Origin: SIG480 sp045636865
GTDB lineage: Bacteria > Bacillota > Clostridia > Oscillospirales > JAAYXM01
DNA: 64,000 nt
Direction: 5' to 3'
Assembly (NCBI GenBank): GCA_045636865.1
Contig: JAZTYJ010000017.1
Location: 6,469 to 70,468 of the forward strand
Below, piece after piece: positions 16,066 through 25,436 of this stretch. A program made the position numbers and the translations under genes. The notes beneath the pieces were generated by a model. That model saw nothing but the letters and a program-made list of their open reading frames with translations, did no database searches and was not told where the DNA came from. How positions within the stretch are numbered: position 1 is the stretch's first letter; the number at the start of each line of letters is the position of its first letter.

Positions 16066-17089
16066 CAGATTTCTCCTCTTTTTTGAGACTTTCTGAAATC
16101 TTATCGATTATTTTTGACTCGGCAAAGGATTTAGCCTGAAGGATGCAGTTGCAAATCGCGCGAGCTTTTGCACTTCCGTGAGCCTTGATAACGGGCGCAC
16201 GCACACCGAGAAGCGGTGCGCCGCCTGCGTTGTTATAGTCAACCTTGCCCTTGAAGCCGCTGATGGCAGACTTGAGGCAGAGACCTGAAAGCTTTCCGAT
16301 AATGGAAGAGAGGAAAATGCTTTTAAGCTCTTTTGCAAAGAAGAGACCTATACCTTCCATTGTCTTTAAGTAGATGTTGCCCGAGAAACCGTCAGCAACG
16401 ATAACGTCGACCTTTCCAAGCGGGCCGTCGCGTCCTTCTATATTGCCGACAAAGTTGATTTCTCCGTTATTATGTGCCGCCAAAAGAACTTTATGTGTTT
16501 CACGGTGAAGCTCGTCGCCCTTGTGATCTTCTGCACCGTTGTTTAAAAGCCCGACCTTCGGAGAGGTGATGCCCATAATCTTTTCGGCGTAGAAAGAGCC
16601 CATAAGAGCAAACTGATAAAGATATTCAGGCGTACATTCGGTATTTGCGCCACTGTCGATCAGAACTGCATTTCCCGTTGCAGTCGGGGTAACAGGTGCA
16701 AGTGCTGCGCGGCGGATTCCGCGGATGCGCTTTAAGATGAGAGTTGCCTGTGTGAGGAGTGCACCTGTGTTTCCGCCCGATACGAGAGCATCGCCCACTC
16801 CTTCTGCAAGAAGGCGCATGGAAACAGACATTGAAGAGTCCTTCTTTTCCTTCATAACGGAAAGAGGATCGTCGCACATTTCCACAACCTCGGTTGCATT
16901 CACAACGGAGATGCGGTCTGAATATTTTCCGTTCGGATCATTTTCCGAAATAAGTGCCGAAAGCTTATCTTCACATCCGACGAGGCACACTTCGATGTCG
17001 GTCTTTTCAAGAGCCTCGATTGCGCCCTTGACAAACTCGCAAGCACCATGGTCACTTCCCATAGCATCAATTATAATCTTCAAAGTCAT
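16058..17089 (-). CDS. plsX: Phosphate acyltransferase PlsX
   Basis: A 343-aa peripheral enzyme that converts acyl-ACP to acyl-phosphate for phospholipid synthesis. Diagnostic segments: IIIDAMGSDHG at the N-terminus, VSGGNTGALL, RIRGIRRAALAP, LIDSGANTECTPEYL, NNGAEDHKGDELHRETHKVL, NFVGNIEGRDG and VIVADGFSGNIYLK. Length is typical. It lies tightly between trmFO and rnc in the same run. The usual partner acpP is not adjacent. Confidence 0.97.
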   Translation of the reverse strand: MTLKIIIDAMGSDHGACEFVKGAIEALEKTDIEVCLVGCEDKLSALISENDPNGKYSDRISVVNATEVVEMCDDPLSVMKEKKDSSMSVSMRLLAEGVGDALVSGGNTGALLTQATLILKRIRGIRRAALAPVTPTATGNAVLIDSGANTECTPEYLYQFALMGSFYAEKIMGITSPKVGLLNNGAEDHKGDELHRETHKVLLAAHNNGEINFVGNIEGRDGPLGKVDVIVADGFSGNIYLKTMEGIGLFFAKELKSIFLSSIIGKLSGLCLKSAISGFKGKVDYNNAGGAPLLGVRAPVIKAHGSAKARAICNCILQAKSFAESKIIDKISESLKKEEKSDE

Positions 17090-18403
17090 TTACCCCCGTA
17101 AATTTTTTGAAATTTCGTCTATCATATCGAGAGAACGTTTTGCAAGAAGTGCGTTCTTTTCTTTTTTGTTGCGGATTTTCACTCCGAGCGGCGGAATGAT
17201 GCCGAAGGTTACATTCATCGGCTGAAAATCGCCCACACTTCCGGAGCTTACATATATCGAAAGCGCACCGATTGCGGTCTCCTGCGGAAATTCGGGAACG
17301 GGCATTTCGCTCAACTTGCACGCAAGTGAAAGCCCTGCAAGAAGTCCTGATGCGGCTGATTCGACATACCCCTCAACGCCGGTCATCTGCCCTGCAAAGT
17401 AGAGCATATCATCGCTCTTTAAGGAATAGTCGCGATTTATAAGACCGGGAGATTTGATATATGTATTTCTGTGCATGACGCCGTATCTCACGAATTCAGC
17501 ATTTTTAAGTGCCGGAATCATAGAGAAGACGCGCTTTTGCTCGCCGAATTTCAGGTGAGTCTGAAAGCCTACGAGGTTATAGAGCGTACCCTCGCGATTG
17601 TCGCGGCGAAGCTGAACAACGGCGTACGGAGTTTCGTTTGTTTTCGGATCGCGGAGACCGACCGGCTTGAGAGGTCCGAAAAGGAGCGTTTCAAATCCGC
17701 GCTTTGCCATAACCTCAACGGGCATACAGCCTTCAAAAACGCGGTCGTTTTCAAAGCCGTGAACCTCCGCACACTCAGCAGTTGTGAGAGCCTCCCAGAA
17801 TGCGCGGTATTCCTCCTCTGTCATCGGGCAGTTTATATAGTCTGCCGTGCCCTTGTCGTAGCGGGATTTAAAGTATGCGCTTTCCATATCAACACTTTCA
17901 AATGTGACGATGGGAGCCGCCGCATCAAAGAAACCGAGAAACTCACCGCCGCCGAGAGCATTTCGTATTGACGAAGAAAGCGGCTCTTCGGTGAGCGGAC
18001 CTGTTGCGACGATGAGCGGGCGCACATCGGGAAGTGAGGTTATCTCCTCGTTTATCACAGTTATGTTTTTGTGGTTTGTGATTTTTTTCGTGATATATTC
18101 TGAAAACTTGTCACGGTCAACAGCAAGCGCACCGCCTGCCTCAACGCGTGTTGCGTCTGCCGCCTGCATAATGAGAGAATCAAGGCGTCGCATCTCTTCT
18201 TTTAAGAGACCGACAGCATTCTCAACGTTTGCGGCGCGAAGCGAGTTTGAGCATACAAGCTCGGAAAAACCGTCTGATTTGTGAGCAGGGGATTTCTTTT
18301 TGGGTTTCATTTCATAAAGGGTTACGCAGACTCCGCGCTCGGCAAGCTGCCAGGCGGCTTCACACCCTGCAAGCCCTGCACCTATAACGTAAGCATTTTT
18401 CAC
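17090..18403 (-). CDS. trmFO: tRNA m5U54 methyltransferase TrmFO (FAD/folate-dependent)
   Basis: A 437-aa flavoprotein that methylates U54 in tRNA using methylene-tetrahydrofolate. The N-terminal FAD motif is VIGAGLAGCEAAWQLAERG. Family signatures follow: LYEMKPKKKSPAHKSD, LVCSNSLR, ATGPLTEEPL, FDAAAPIV, YINCPMTEEEY, CMPVEVMAKRG, LYNLVGFQTHL and FAGQMTGVEGYVESAASGLLAG. It begins 3 bases after topA, the usual topA-trmFO pairing of Firmicutes. Confidence 0.97.
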   Translation of the reverse strand: MKNAYVIGAGLAGCEAAWQLAERGVCVTLYEMKPKKKSPAHKSDGFSELVCSNSLRAANVENAVGLLKEEMRRLDSLIMQAADATRVEAGGALAVDRDKFSEYITKKITNHKNITVINEEITSLPDVRPLIVATGPLTEEPLSSSIRNALGGGEFLGFFDAAAPIVTFESVDMESAYFKSRYDKGTADYINCPMTEEEYRAFWEALTTAECAEVHGFENDRVFEGCMPVEVMAKRGFETLLFGPLKPVGLRDPKTNETPYAVVQLRRDNREGTLYNLVGFQTHLKFGEQKRVFSMIPALKNAEFVRYGVMHRNTYIKSPGLINRDYSLKSDDMLYFAGQMTGVEGYVESAASGLLAGLSLACKLSEMPVPEFPQETAIGALSIYVSSGSVGDFQPMNVTFGIIPPLGVKIRNKKEKNALLAKRSLDMIDEISKNLRG

Positions 18404-18406
18404 AGT

Positions 18407-20584
18407 TTATTTCTCCGACTTCTTTTTGGAAGTTGATTTCTTCGCGGCTGTTTTCTTTGTTCCTTTTGTGCTTTTCTTTGCAGTAGTCTTCCTTTTCTCC
18501 TCCTGCGGTTCGTATCTTTCGCATTCGGGGTTTGCACAGAAGAGCTTCTTTGAGCCGCGTCCGGAACGCTTGTAGAGAGTTTTTCCGCAAACCTCGCACT
18601 TTTCTTTCTGCGGAACGTCCCACGTCATAAAGGTACATTCGGGGAATTTTTCACAACCGTAGTACCAGTATCCGTTCTTGGATTTCTTCTTTAAGATTTC
18701 ACCGCCACAGACGGGGCATTCGCCCGGTGTCTTTTCGACGATTGCTTTTGTGTTTTTGCATTCGGGATATCCGGGGCAGGCAAGGAACTTTCCGAAACGA
18801 CCGGATTTTATGACCATATTCTTTCCGCAGAGCTCGCAGACGATGTCCGTAACCTCGTCGGGAACCTTGAGACGTTTTCCTTCAAGGGCTTTCTCTGCTT
18901 CTTCAAGCTCCTTTTCAAAAGAGCCGTAGAAGTCAGAGAGAGTCATCTTCCAGTCCTTGCTTCCTGCCTCAACCTCGTCAAGCTGCTCCTCCATATGAGC
19001 CGTAAATTCGATATCGATAATGTCAGAGAACTGGTCCACCATAAGACCGTTTACAACCTCTCCGAGCGGAGTCGGCTTTAAGCTCTTTCCATCTTTAATT
19101 ACATATTCGCGGTCAAGGATGGTTGAAATCGTCGGTGCGTAGGTACTCGGACGTCCGACACCCTTTTCTTCCATAGCCTTGATGAGACTGCCGTCTGTAT
19201 AGCGCGGAGGAGGAGAGGTGAAGTGCTGCTCGCTCTTTTCACCCTCAAACTTAAGCTTTTCGTTTTCGGAAAGCTCGGGAAGTGCGCTTGTATCCTCTTC
19301 TTCCTGCTCTGCCGCCATATCAGAATATACTGCAGTATAGCCTCTGAATGCAATCTTTGAGCTTGTAGCGCGGAAGATATATTCGTTTGCGGAAATATCG
19401 ACGCTGAGAGTGTCGTAAACCGCATTTTCCATCTGGCAGGCAACAAAGCGCGACCAGATTATGCGATAAACCTTATACTGGTCGGCAGTAAGATTCTTCT
19501 TGATTTTGTCGGGAGTGAGGTCAACATACGACGGGCGGATAGCTTCGTGAGCATCCTGCGCGCCCTTCTTTGTCTTGAAGTAGCGTGCGGATTTCGGGCA
19601 GAATTCGTTGCCGTAGGTTTCTTTTATATAGCCTCTTACAGCAGTAATCGCCTCGTCAGCAATACGGAGAGAGTCTGTTCTCATATAGGTTATAAGACCT
19701 GTTGAGCCGAGACCGTCGATTTCAACACCTTCATAGAGCTGCTGAGCAATGGCCATAATGCGGCTCGGAGACATACCGAAACGGCGGGAAGCCTCCTGCT
19801 GAAGTGTTGATGTGATAAACGGCGGCACGGGAGAACGCTTTTTCTGTGCGCGCTTTATTGATTTTACAAAGAAATCAGCATCCTTGATGCTTTCGATAAT
19901 TGCGTGGGTTTCTTCTGCGGATGACGGCTCGATCTTCTTCTTTTCAGTTCCGTAAAACTTTGCGGAGAAGCTGCCGAAATTCGGAGCGATTCTTGAGAAG
20001 TTTGCGTCAATTGTCCAGAATTCGACCGGGACAAACTCGCGGATTTCGTTTTCGCGGTCGATGACAAGACGCGTTGCAACAGACTGAACGCGGCCTGCGG
20101 AAAGTCCGTAGCGCACCTTCTTCCAGAGAAGGGGAGAGAGCTTGTATCCCACGATTCGGTCAAGAAGTCGTCTTGCCTGCTGAGCGTTTACGAGATTTTC
20201 GTCTATGTCACGGGGGTTTTTGATACCCTCGATAATTGCGTTTTTGGTAATTTCGTTAAAGGTAACGCGCTTTGTCTTCTTCTCGTCAAGGTCAAGGAGT
20301 TCTTTCAAGTGCCAGGATATAGCTTCACCTTCGCGGTCAGGGTCCGTTGCGAGATATATCGCGTCACTTTCGGCGGCGAGAGAGCGAAGCTCACGGATGA
20401 GTGCGCTTTTTCCGCGGATAGCGAGATATTTCGGAACAAAACCTGCTTCTATATCAATACCGATGTCGCTCTTCGGAAGGTCGCGGAGGTGCCCCATAGA
20501 GGCCTTGACCGTATACTTGCTTCCAAGATGCTTTCCGATAGTTTTGACCTTGGTGGGAGACTCCACTATTACAAGATAAGACAT
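18407..20584 (-). CDS. topA: DNA topoisomerase I
   Basis: About 725 aa, type IA topoisomerase that relaxes negative supercoils. TOPRIM domain at the N-terminus (LVIVESPTKVKTI, ATDPDREGEAISWHL), RQRLLDRIVGYKLSP-like gate residues, and the active-site tyrosine in GLITYMRTDS (Y302 counted from the upstream ATG). Three C-terminal four-Cys zinc modules follow (CELCGKNM..., CPVCGGEI..., CEVCGKTL...) and then a Lys/Thr/Ser-rich basic tail. Two ATGs (20590, 20584) are possible after AAGGAG; the second gives the family-like MSYLVIVES start. It lies between dprA and trmFO. Confidence 0.97.
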   Translation of the reverse strand: MSYLVIVESPTKVKTIGKHLGSKYTVKASMGHLRDLPKSDIGIDIEAGFVPKYLAIRGKSALIRELRSLAAESDAIYLATDPDREGEAISWHLKELLDLDEKKTKRVTFNEITKNAIIEGIKNPRDIDENLVNAQQARRLLDRIVGYKLSPLLWKKVRYGLSAGRVQSVATRLVIDRENEIREFVPVEFWTIDANFSRIAPNFGSFSAKFYGTEKKKIEPSSAEETHAIIESIKDADFFVKSIKRAQKKRSPVPPFITSTLQQEASRRFGMSPSRIMAIAQQLYEGVEIDGLGSTGLITYMRTDSLRIADEAITAVRGYIKETYGNEFCPKSARYFKTKKGAQDAHEAIRPSYVDLTPDKIKKNLTADQYKVYRIIWSRFVACQMENAVYDTLSVDISANEYIFRATSSKIAFRGYTAVYSDMAAEQEEEDTSALPELSENEKLKFEGEKSEQHFTSPPPRYTDGSLIKAMEEKGVGRPSTYAPTISTILDREYVIKDGKSLKPTPLGEVVNGLMVDQFSDIIDIEFTAHMEEQLDEVEAGSKDWKMTLSDFYGSFEKELEEAEKALEGKRLKVPDEVTDIVCELCGKNMVIKSGRFGKFLACPGYPECKNTKAIVEKTPGECPVCGGEILKKKSKNGYWYYGCEKFPECTFMTWDVPQKEKCEVCGKTLYKRSGRGSKKLFCANPECERYEPQEEKRKTTAKKSTKGTKKTAAKKSTSKKKSEK

Positions 20585-20607
20585 ACGCATAAAACTCCTT
20601 ATAAGTG

Positions 20608-21765
20608 TTAGAATTTCTTGATTTTAAAACGGTTTCCCGGAAGCTGAAGGACGCTTCCGCGAATCTCGAGCAAAGTCAGGAGTGAGAGAACTTTTGCGAT
20701 GGAAAGGCCTGACTTTGCGGCAATTTCGTCAGCTCGGACGGTGTCACACGAAATTGCAAGAAGAACTGACTGCTCGTCAGATGAATGTGAATTTAAAAAG
20801 GCCTGCGGAAGAGAAAAAACAGACTCTTCTTTCGGGGATGCTTTATCTTTATGTGGTGCATCCGAAGACTTTATGTTTACTTTGCCGGGGAAACGGTGGG
20901 CATATTCCGACATAACGTCATAGCCTGAAAAGATGGGCGTTGCGCCGTCGCGGATAAGCTCATTCGATCCTCGTGCAGTATCTTCAAATATGCCCGATGG
21001 CACGGCGAAGACATCTCTGTTTTGTTCAAGAGCCTCTCTTGCGGTTATGAGCGCGCCGCTTTTCTCGGGAGCTTCGATAACGACAGTTCCGAGCGAGAGA
21101 GCGCTGATTATACGGTTTCGTTTCGGAAAATTGTTGCGGTCCGGTGCGGTTTTCGGAGGATATTCCGAAATAAGCGTTCCGCCATCAAAAATCTTTTGCA
21201 TAAGAGACTTGTTCTCGGGCGGATAGCATATATCGAGCCCGCAACCGAGAACGCCGATAACACGTCCGCCATTGCGGATAGCCGCGTCCATCGCAAGTGA
21301 GTCAATTCCGCGCGCCATACCGCTGCACAGAACACCGCCGCATAAGGCGATTTCTTCAGCGATCTTCTTTGCGGCAGAGCATCCGCCGGAGGAAGCATGC
21401 CTTGTGCCCACAACTGCGATGACGGCATCGTCATCAACCGAAAGCGTCTCTCCCTTTGCATAGAGAACAAAAGGTGCATTGGGGATTTCAAGAAGCCTCT
21501 TCGGATATTCGGAAGAGTTGCGTGTTATTATTCGGATTCCGAGTCTCTGACATTCGGAAATAATCTTTTCTGCCACGTCAAGACTCTTGTCGCAAAGCTT
21601 TATAAGATCGTTTTCCGTAAGATTTATGTTCAGAGAGGAAAATGCCTGTCTGTCAGCTTTGAAAACCTTCTGCACATCGCCAAAGTGAGCGAGGAGAAGA
21701 GAACTCTTCATAAGACCTTTGTTAAAGCATTCGGAAAACCATACCCACTTATCGACATTATTCAT
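20608..21765 (-). CDS. dprA: DNA-processing protein DprA
   Basis: A 385-aa DprA/Smf protein that protects incoming single-stranded DNA and loads RecA during transformation. The Rossmann-like core is clear: AVVGTRHASSGG, SGMARGIDSLAMDAAI, VIGVLGCGLDICYPPEN, LISEYPP, NFPKRNRIISALS, VVIEAPEKSGALITA and FAVPSG. A C-terminal winged-helix-like segment (VRADEIAAKSGLSIAKVLSLLTLLE) is also present. It overlaps the upstream methyltransferase by 8 bases and leads directly into topA, a common Firmicute pairing. Confidence 0.96.
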   Translation of the reverse strand: MNNVDKWVWFSECFNKGLMKSSLLLAHFGDVQKVFKADRQAFSSLNINLTENDLIKLCDKSLDVAEKIISECQRLGIRIITRNSSEYPKRLLEIPNAPFVLYAKGETLSVDDDAVIAVVGTRHASSGGCSAAKKIAEEIALCGGVLCSGMARGIDSLAMDAAIRNGGRVIGVLGCGLDICYPPENKSLMQKIFDGGTLISEYPPKTAPDRNNFPKRNRIISALSLGTVVIEAPEKSGALITAREALEQNRDVFAVPSGIFEDTARGSNELIRDGATPIFSGYDVMSEYAHRFPGKVNIKSSDAPHKDKASPKEESVFSLPQAFLNSHSSDEQSVLLAISCDTVRADEIAAKSGLSIAKVLSLLTLLEIRGSVLQLPGNRFKIKKF

Positions 21766-22513
21766 GGCACTTGCTCATTTCATACATAAATATCGCGGCG
21801 GCGACCGCTGCGTTGAGAGATTCCGCACCGCCCGACATCGGGATAATGACACTTCCGTCACAGAGCTTTGAAATCTCGGGGCGGACGCCGTTACCCTCAT
21901 TTCCGATGACGATGAAGGTGTTCTTCAGGTCGCAGTCGGAAAGTGTGGAGACTTTTCCGTAAAGCTCGGATGCAAGGATTTTCTTTCCGTCGTTGCGGAG
22001 AGTAGGGATAAGAGATTCAAAGTCTGCAAAAATCACGGGGACTCTGAAAATCGAGCCCATTGCAGACCGGATTGTTTTCGGATTGTAGATGTCGGCAGTA
22101 CCGTCGCAGAAGATTGCATCAAGTGAGAAGGCATCTGCTGTCCGGATGATCGTGCCGATGTTTCCCGTATCCTGAAGTCTGTCGAGTAAAAGTGCTCGCT
22201 CTATATCGCCGATTGCATTGTCGCGCATTCTGCAGGAAAAAATGACATTCTGCGAGGTTTTAAGCGTTGTTATGCTGTCAAGCACGTCCTGCGGTGCGAC
22301 AAAGAGACGGTCGTGCAAATCGGAAGGGATTTTGCTTTCATAGCCGTCGGTAACCAGAAGAGAGGTGATCTCGACGTTCTGAGAAACGGCTTCAGAAAGA
22401 AGCTTTTCACCGTCGCAGACAAATTCGCGACACGAAAATCTGAAGTCTTTATCGCGTGCAAGCGCGCGAAGCTTTTTAACCGTCTGATTCTGTCGGCTTG
22501 TAATCCTCTCCAT
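21758..22513 (-). CDS. SpoU/TrmH-family RNA 2'-O-methyltransferase
   Basis: A 251-aa SPOUT methyltransferase. An N-terminal substrate-binding region (ITSRQNQTVKKLRAL, REFVCDGEKLLSEA) precedes the knotted SAM domain. The three SpoU motifs are seen as LLLDRLQDTGNIGTIIRTAD, IVIGNEGNGVRPEI and IPMSGGAESLNAAVAAAI. This resembles the TsnR/RlmB-like group acting on rRNA; the exact nucleotide is not predictable. The ATG at 22513 follows GGAGG by 6 bases and is preferred to the upstream TTG. Confidence 0.9.
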   Translation of the reverse strand: MERITSRQNQTVKKLRALARDKDFRFSCREFVCDGEKLLSEAVSQNVEITSLLVTDGYESKIPSDLHDRLFVAPQDVLDSITTLKTSQNVIFSCRMRDNAIGDIERALLLDRLQDTGNIGTIIRTADAFSLDAIFCDGTADIYNPKTIRSAMGSIFRVPVIFADFESLIPTLRNDGKKILASELYGKVSTLSDCDLKNTFIVIGNEGNGVRPEISKLCDGSVIIPMSGGAESLNAAVAAAIFMYEMSKCHE

Positions 22514-22537
22514 TCGCAACCTCCGTTTGTAATAGAA

Positions 22538-23248
22538 TTAATTTGCTGCAAGCATTCCGCGTATTACATTTGCGGCATTTTCATATTTTCTCACAATGCG
22601 CTCTTTCTTAAGTCTTTGTTCGGTCTTTATCTTTATGCCTGCATAAATGCCGTTGTCGTGTACAATGTTGTAGTCCTTCCAGAAGGGAAGAGTGTCAACG
22701 CGGACAAAGAATTCATTTTCGCTCTCAATACCGAATGACGAAAGCGGCTCAAACGCACCCTCTTTTGCATACCACTCTGCATATCGCTTGTCGAAGAAGA
22801 AGAGAAGAATCTCATCATCTGCCATACTGACGGCGATTTTATCTATGTTCGCGCTTGTGATTTCATCAAATAAAAGTGCCTGATCGCCCGTGCCCACGGT
22901 GCTTCTTGTCGAAAGAATCTGCCGTCCGATTTTGGTAGGTGTGTCAGGCTTTTCCGGAGAGACAAAGACCGAAATATCTTCGGCAAGCTCCTGCATCTCA
23001 GCAGAGTCTGCAAAAACCGAACCTGCAAGGATGAAGTCAAGGTCGTTATATTCCTTGAAGAAAACATCGGAAACGAGGGTTACTGCGAAAATCGCGGCGA
23101 GGATAACTCCTAAAGTTGCATATTTGAAGTGGAACCAGTAAACGTTTTTAAACCAATAGATAAGCTTTTCAAAAAAGGTTGCATTTTCCATAAAACTGCC
23201 CTTTTTGAAAACGGCAAAAACTTCACGATAATCGCGGCTGTCTTTCAT
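22538..23248 (-). CDS. Unknown membrane-anchored protein
   Basis: A 236-aa protein with one clear transmembrane segment near residues 42-62 (FHFKYATLGVILAAIFAVTL). A short basic cytoplasmic N-terminus precedes it. The outside-facing part is acidic, with no recognised domain (LDFILAGSVFADSAEMQELAEDI, DEILLFFFDKRYAEWYA). The pattern resembles small Firmicute proteins that tether a substrate-binding-like domain to the membrane, but I cannot name a family. A GGAG site 9 bases before the ATG at 23248 supports this start. It is sandwiched 6 bases after lysS and ahead of the methyltransferase, so it is part of the greA-led operon. Confidence 0.7.
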   Translation of the reverse strand: MKDSRDYREVFAVFKKGSFMENATFFEKLIYWFKNVYWFHFKYATLGVILAAIFAVTLVSDVFFKEYNDLDFILAGSVFADSAEMQELAEDISVFVSPEKPDTPTKIGRQILSTRSTVGTGDQALLFDEITSANIDKIAVSMADDEILLFFFDKRYAEWYAKEGAFEPLSSFGIESENEFFVRVDTLPFWKDYNIVHDNGIYAGIKIKTEQRLKKERIVRKYENAANVIRGMLAAN

Positions 23249-23254
23249 AGGAGA

Positions 23255-24757
23255 CTACTCCTTTTCAGTCTTCATTGTGGGGAAGAGGAGAACGTCGCGG
23301 ATAGCGGCGCTGTCTGTAAGAAGCATGCACATGCGGTCAATACCGAAGCCGATGCCGCCTGTGGGGGGCATACCGATCTCAAGAGCATTGAGGAAGTCTT
23401 CATCTGTTGTGTTTGCCTCGTCGTTGCCCTGTGAGAGCTGTTCTTCCTGATCCTTGAATCTTTCGCGCTGATCAATCGGGTCATTGAGCTCTGAATATGC
23501 GTTTGCCATTTCCCAACCGTTCATAAAGAACTCAAAGCGTTCTACATAGTCGGGGTTTCCGGGCTTTTTCTTTGTAAGCGGAGAAATCTCAATGGGATGA
23601 TCCATAACAAAAGTCGGCTGAAGGAGATGCTCCTCAACAAACTCCTCGAAGAAGAGGTTCAAGATATCGCCCTTTTTGTGGCGTGTTTCAAACTCAACGT
23701 GCTTTTCCTTAGCGATAGCACGAGCCTCTTCGAGTGTATGGATTTCGTTAAAGTCAACGCCAGAATACTTCTTGACGGCATCAATCATTGTGATTCTCTC
23801 AAACGGCTTGCCAAGATCCATCTCAATTCCGTTGTAAACGATTTTGGTAGTGCCCAAAACTTCCTCGGCAACGTGGCGGTACATAGCCTCCGTGAGATCC
23901 ATCATGCCGTGGTAGTCCGTATATGCCTCATAGAGCTCCATGAGGGTGAACTCGGGGTTGTGGCGTGTGTCAAGACCTTCGTTTCTGAAAACGCGGCCGA
24001 TTTCATAAACCTTTTCAAGACCGCCGACGATAAGACGTTTTAAGTAAAGCTCAAGAGAGATGCGGAGCTTAAAGTCCTCATCAAGTGCATTGAAGTGAGT
24101 TTCAAACGGACGTGCAGCAGCACCGCCGGCATTTGAAACGAGCATCGGAGTTTCAACTTCAATAAAACCGCGGTTATCAAGGAAACGGCGGATTGAGCTT
24201 ATGATTTTTGAACGCTTGACAAATGTATCCTTTACCTCAGGGTTTGCGATGAGGTCAACATATCTCTGACGGTAGCGGACGTCGGTGTTCGTGAGACCGT
24301 GATATTTTTCGGGAAGCGGCTTTAAGGATTTTGAAAGGAGAGAAATCTCTGATGCGTGGATTGAGATTTCACCGCGGCGTGTGCGGAAGACGATTCCGCG
24401 GACACCGATAATGTCGCCGATGTCAAATTTCTTGAACTTTGCAAACGGCTCTTCGCCGATGTCGTTTATGCGGACGTAAATCTGAATCTTGCCCTTTAAG
24501 TCCTGAAGGTCACAGAAAAAGGCCTTACCCATATCACGACGGCTCATCATACGGCCTGCAAGGCAAACTTCAGAGCCTTCCATTTCGTCAAAATTGTCGA
24601 TGACGTCGGTTGAGTGATGTGTGCGGTCATATTTCACGATTTCATACGGATTTTCGCCATCCTCAACGAGCTTTGTAAGCTTTTCTCTGCGAATTCTGAG
24701 AATTTCGTTTAAATCTTCAACGGGAGTTTCTACTACCTTTGTTTCTTCTGTTGCCAT
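23255..24757 (-). CDS. lysS: Lysine--tRNA ligase, class II
   Basis: A 500-aa class II LysRS. The N-terminal OB-fold anticodon-binding domain carries VCLAGRMMSRRDMGKAFF. The catalytic core follows with motif 1 around FIEVETPMLVSNAGGAAARPF, motif 2 FRNEGLDTRHNPEFTLMELY and motif 3 GIGFGIDRMCMLLT. Length is standard. It lies 66 bases downstream of greA across an intercistronic hairpin. Confidence 0.98.
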   Translation of the reverse strand: MATEETKVVETPVEDLNEILRIRREKLTKLVEDGENPYEIVKYDRTHHSTDVIDNFDEMEGSEVCLAGRMMSRRDMGKAFFCDLQDLKGKIQIYVRINDIGEEPFAKFKKFDIGDIIGVRGIVFRTRRGEISIHASEISLLSKSLKPLPEKYHGLTNTDVRYRQRYVDLIANPEVKDTFVKRSKIISSIRRFLDNRGFIEVETPMLVSNAGGAAARPFETHFNALDEDFKLRISLELYLKRLIVGGLEKVYEIGRVFRNEGLDTRHNPEFTLMELYEAYTDYHGMMDLTEAMYRHVAEEVLGTTKIVYNGIEMDLGKPFERITMIDAVKKYSGVDFNEIHTLEEARAIAKEKHVEFETRHKKGDILNLFFEEFVEEHLLQPTFVMDHPIEISPLTKKKPGNPDYVERFEFFMNGWEMANAYSELNDPIDQRERFKDQEEQLSQGNDEANTTDEDFLNALEIGMPPTGGIGFGIDRMCMLLTDSAAIRDVLLFPTMKTEKE

Positions 24758-24786
24758 TTAAGTTTCCTCCATTTAAATACATCACA

Positions 24787-24816
24787 GGCGGACGCATAAA
24801 AATATGCGACCGCCAA
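24787..24816 (-). other. Intercistronic hairpin between greA and lysS
   Basis: On the minus strand GGCGGTCGCATA, loop TTTT, TATGCGTCCGCC: a 12-bp stem with one mismatch. No T-run follows, so it is not a good terminator. It may be a processing or stability element, or a weak attenuator. Confidence 0.6.
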
Positions 24817-24823
24817 AAGTTCC

Positions 24824-25294
24824 TTAGTTTTTGATTTCTACTACTTTGTATTCGATGATTCCGCACGGTGCCTCAACACCGACGATCTCGCCGATTTTCT
24901 TTCCGAGAAGTGCACGACCGAAGGGAGATTCGTCTGAAATTCTGCCCTTGTAGGGGTTAGCTTCCTGAGAGCCTACAACCCAGTATTCCTCTTCTGTACC
25001 GTCTGAAACGTCAGCGACGATAACGTGAGAACCGGTGTGAACCTCGTTTGTATCATCGGATACTTCGATAATTTCAGCGTTCAATATGATGTTTTCGATT
25101 TCTGCCTTGCGTGAGAAAAGACGGCCCTGCTCGTTTTTTGCCTCTTCGTATTCGCTGTTTTCTGAAAGGTCACCGAATGAGCGGGCTTCTTTTATGAGCT
25201 CTGCAACTTCGTGCTCACGGACGTTTTTAAGATAATCGAGCTCTTCGCGAAGCTCCTGTAGTCGCTCTTTTGTAAGTTTGTAAGTTTTAGCCAT
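24824..25294 (-). CDS. greA: Transcription elongation factor GreA
   Basis: A 156-aa GreA that rescues backtracked RNA polymerase. The N-terminal coiled coil (LTKERLQELREELDYLKNVREHEVAELIKEARSFG, split here for length) ends in the catalytic acidic tip DLSENSEYEEAK. The C-terminal FKBP-like domain includes VGSQEANPYKGRISDESPFGRALLGKKIGE. It is first in a long minus-strand operon and has a strong promoter 80 bases upstream. Confidence 0.97.
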   Translation of the reverse strand: MAKTYKLTKERLQELREELDYLKNVREHEVAELIKEARSFGDLSENSEYEEAKNEQGRLFSRKAEIENIILNAEIIEVSDDTNEVHTGSHVIVADVSDGTEEEYWVVGSQEANPYKGRISDESPFGRALLGKKIGEIVGVEAPCGIIEYKVVEIKN

Positions 25295-25382
25295 TTTTAC
25301 TACCTCATTTTCATTTTATGATAAAAGTATTTTTCTATTTTCTACTATATAAATAGTAAATTACATTTTTACAACTTATCAT

Positions 25383-25411
25383 ATTATAGTGAGCAAAATG
25401 CAAAATGTCAA
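25383..25411 (-). promoter_or_regulatory. Promoter of the greA-lysS-...-rnc operon
   Basis: Perfect TTGACA (25411-25406), 17-base spacer and perfect TATAAT (25388-25383) on the minus strand. This is probably the main promoter for the run of ten genes down to 14357. Confidence 0.9.
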
Positions 25412-25436
25412 GTAAAGATTTTAAAAAATTGCATTT

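Noticed and set aside
17471..17971. 166-aa plus-strand ORF
   Set aside because: Shadow of trmFO with no family match or ribosome site.
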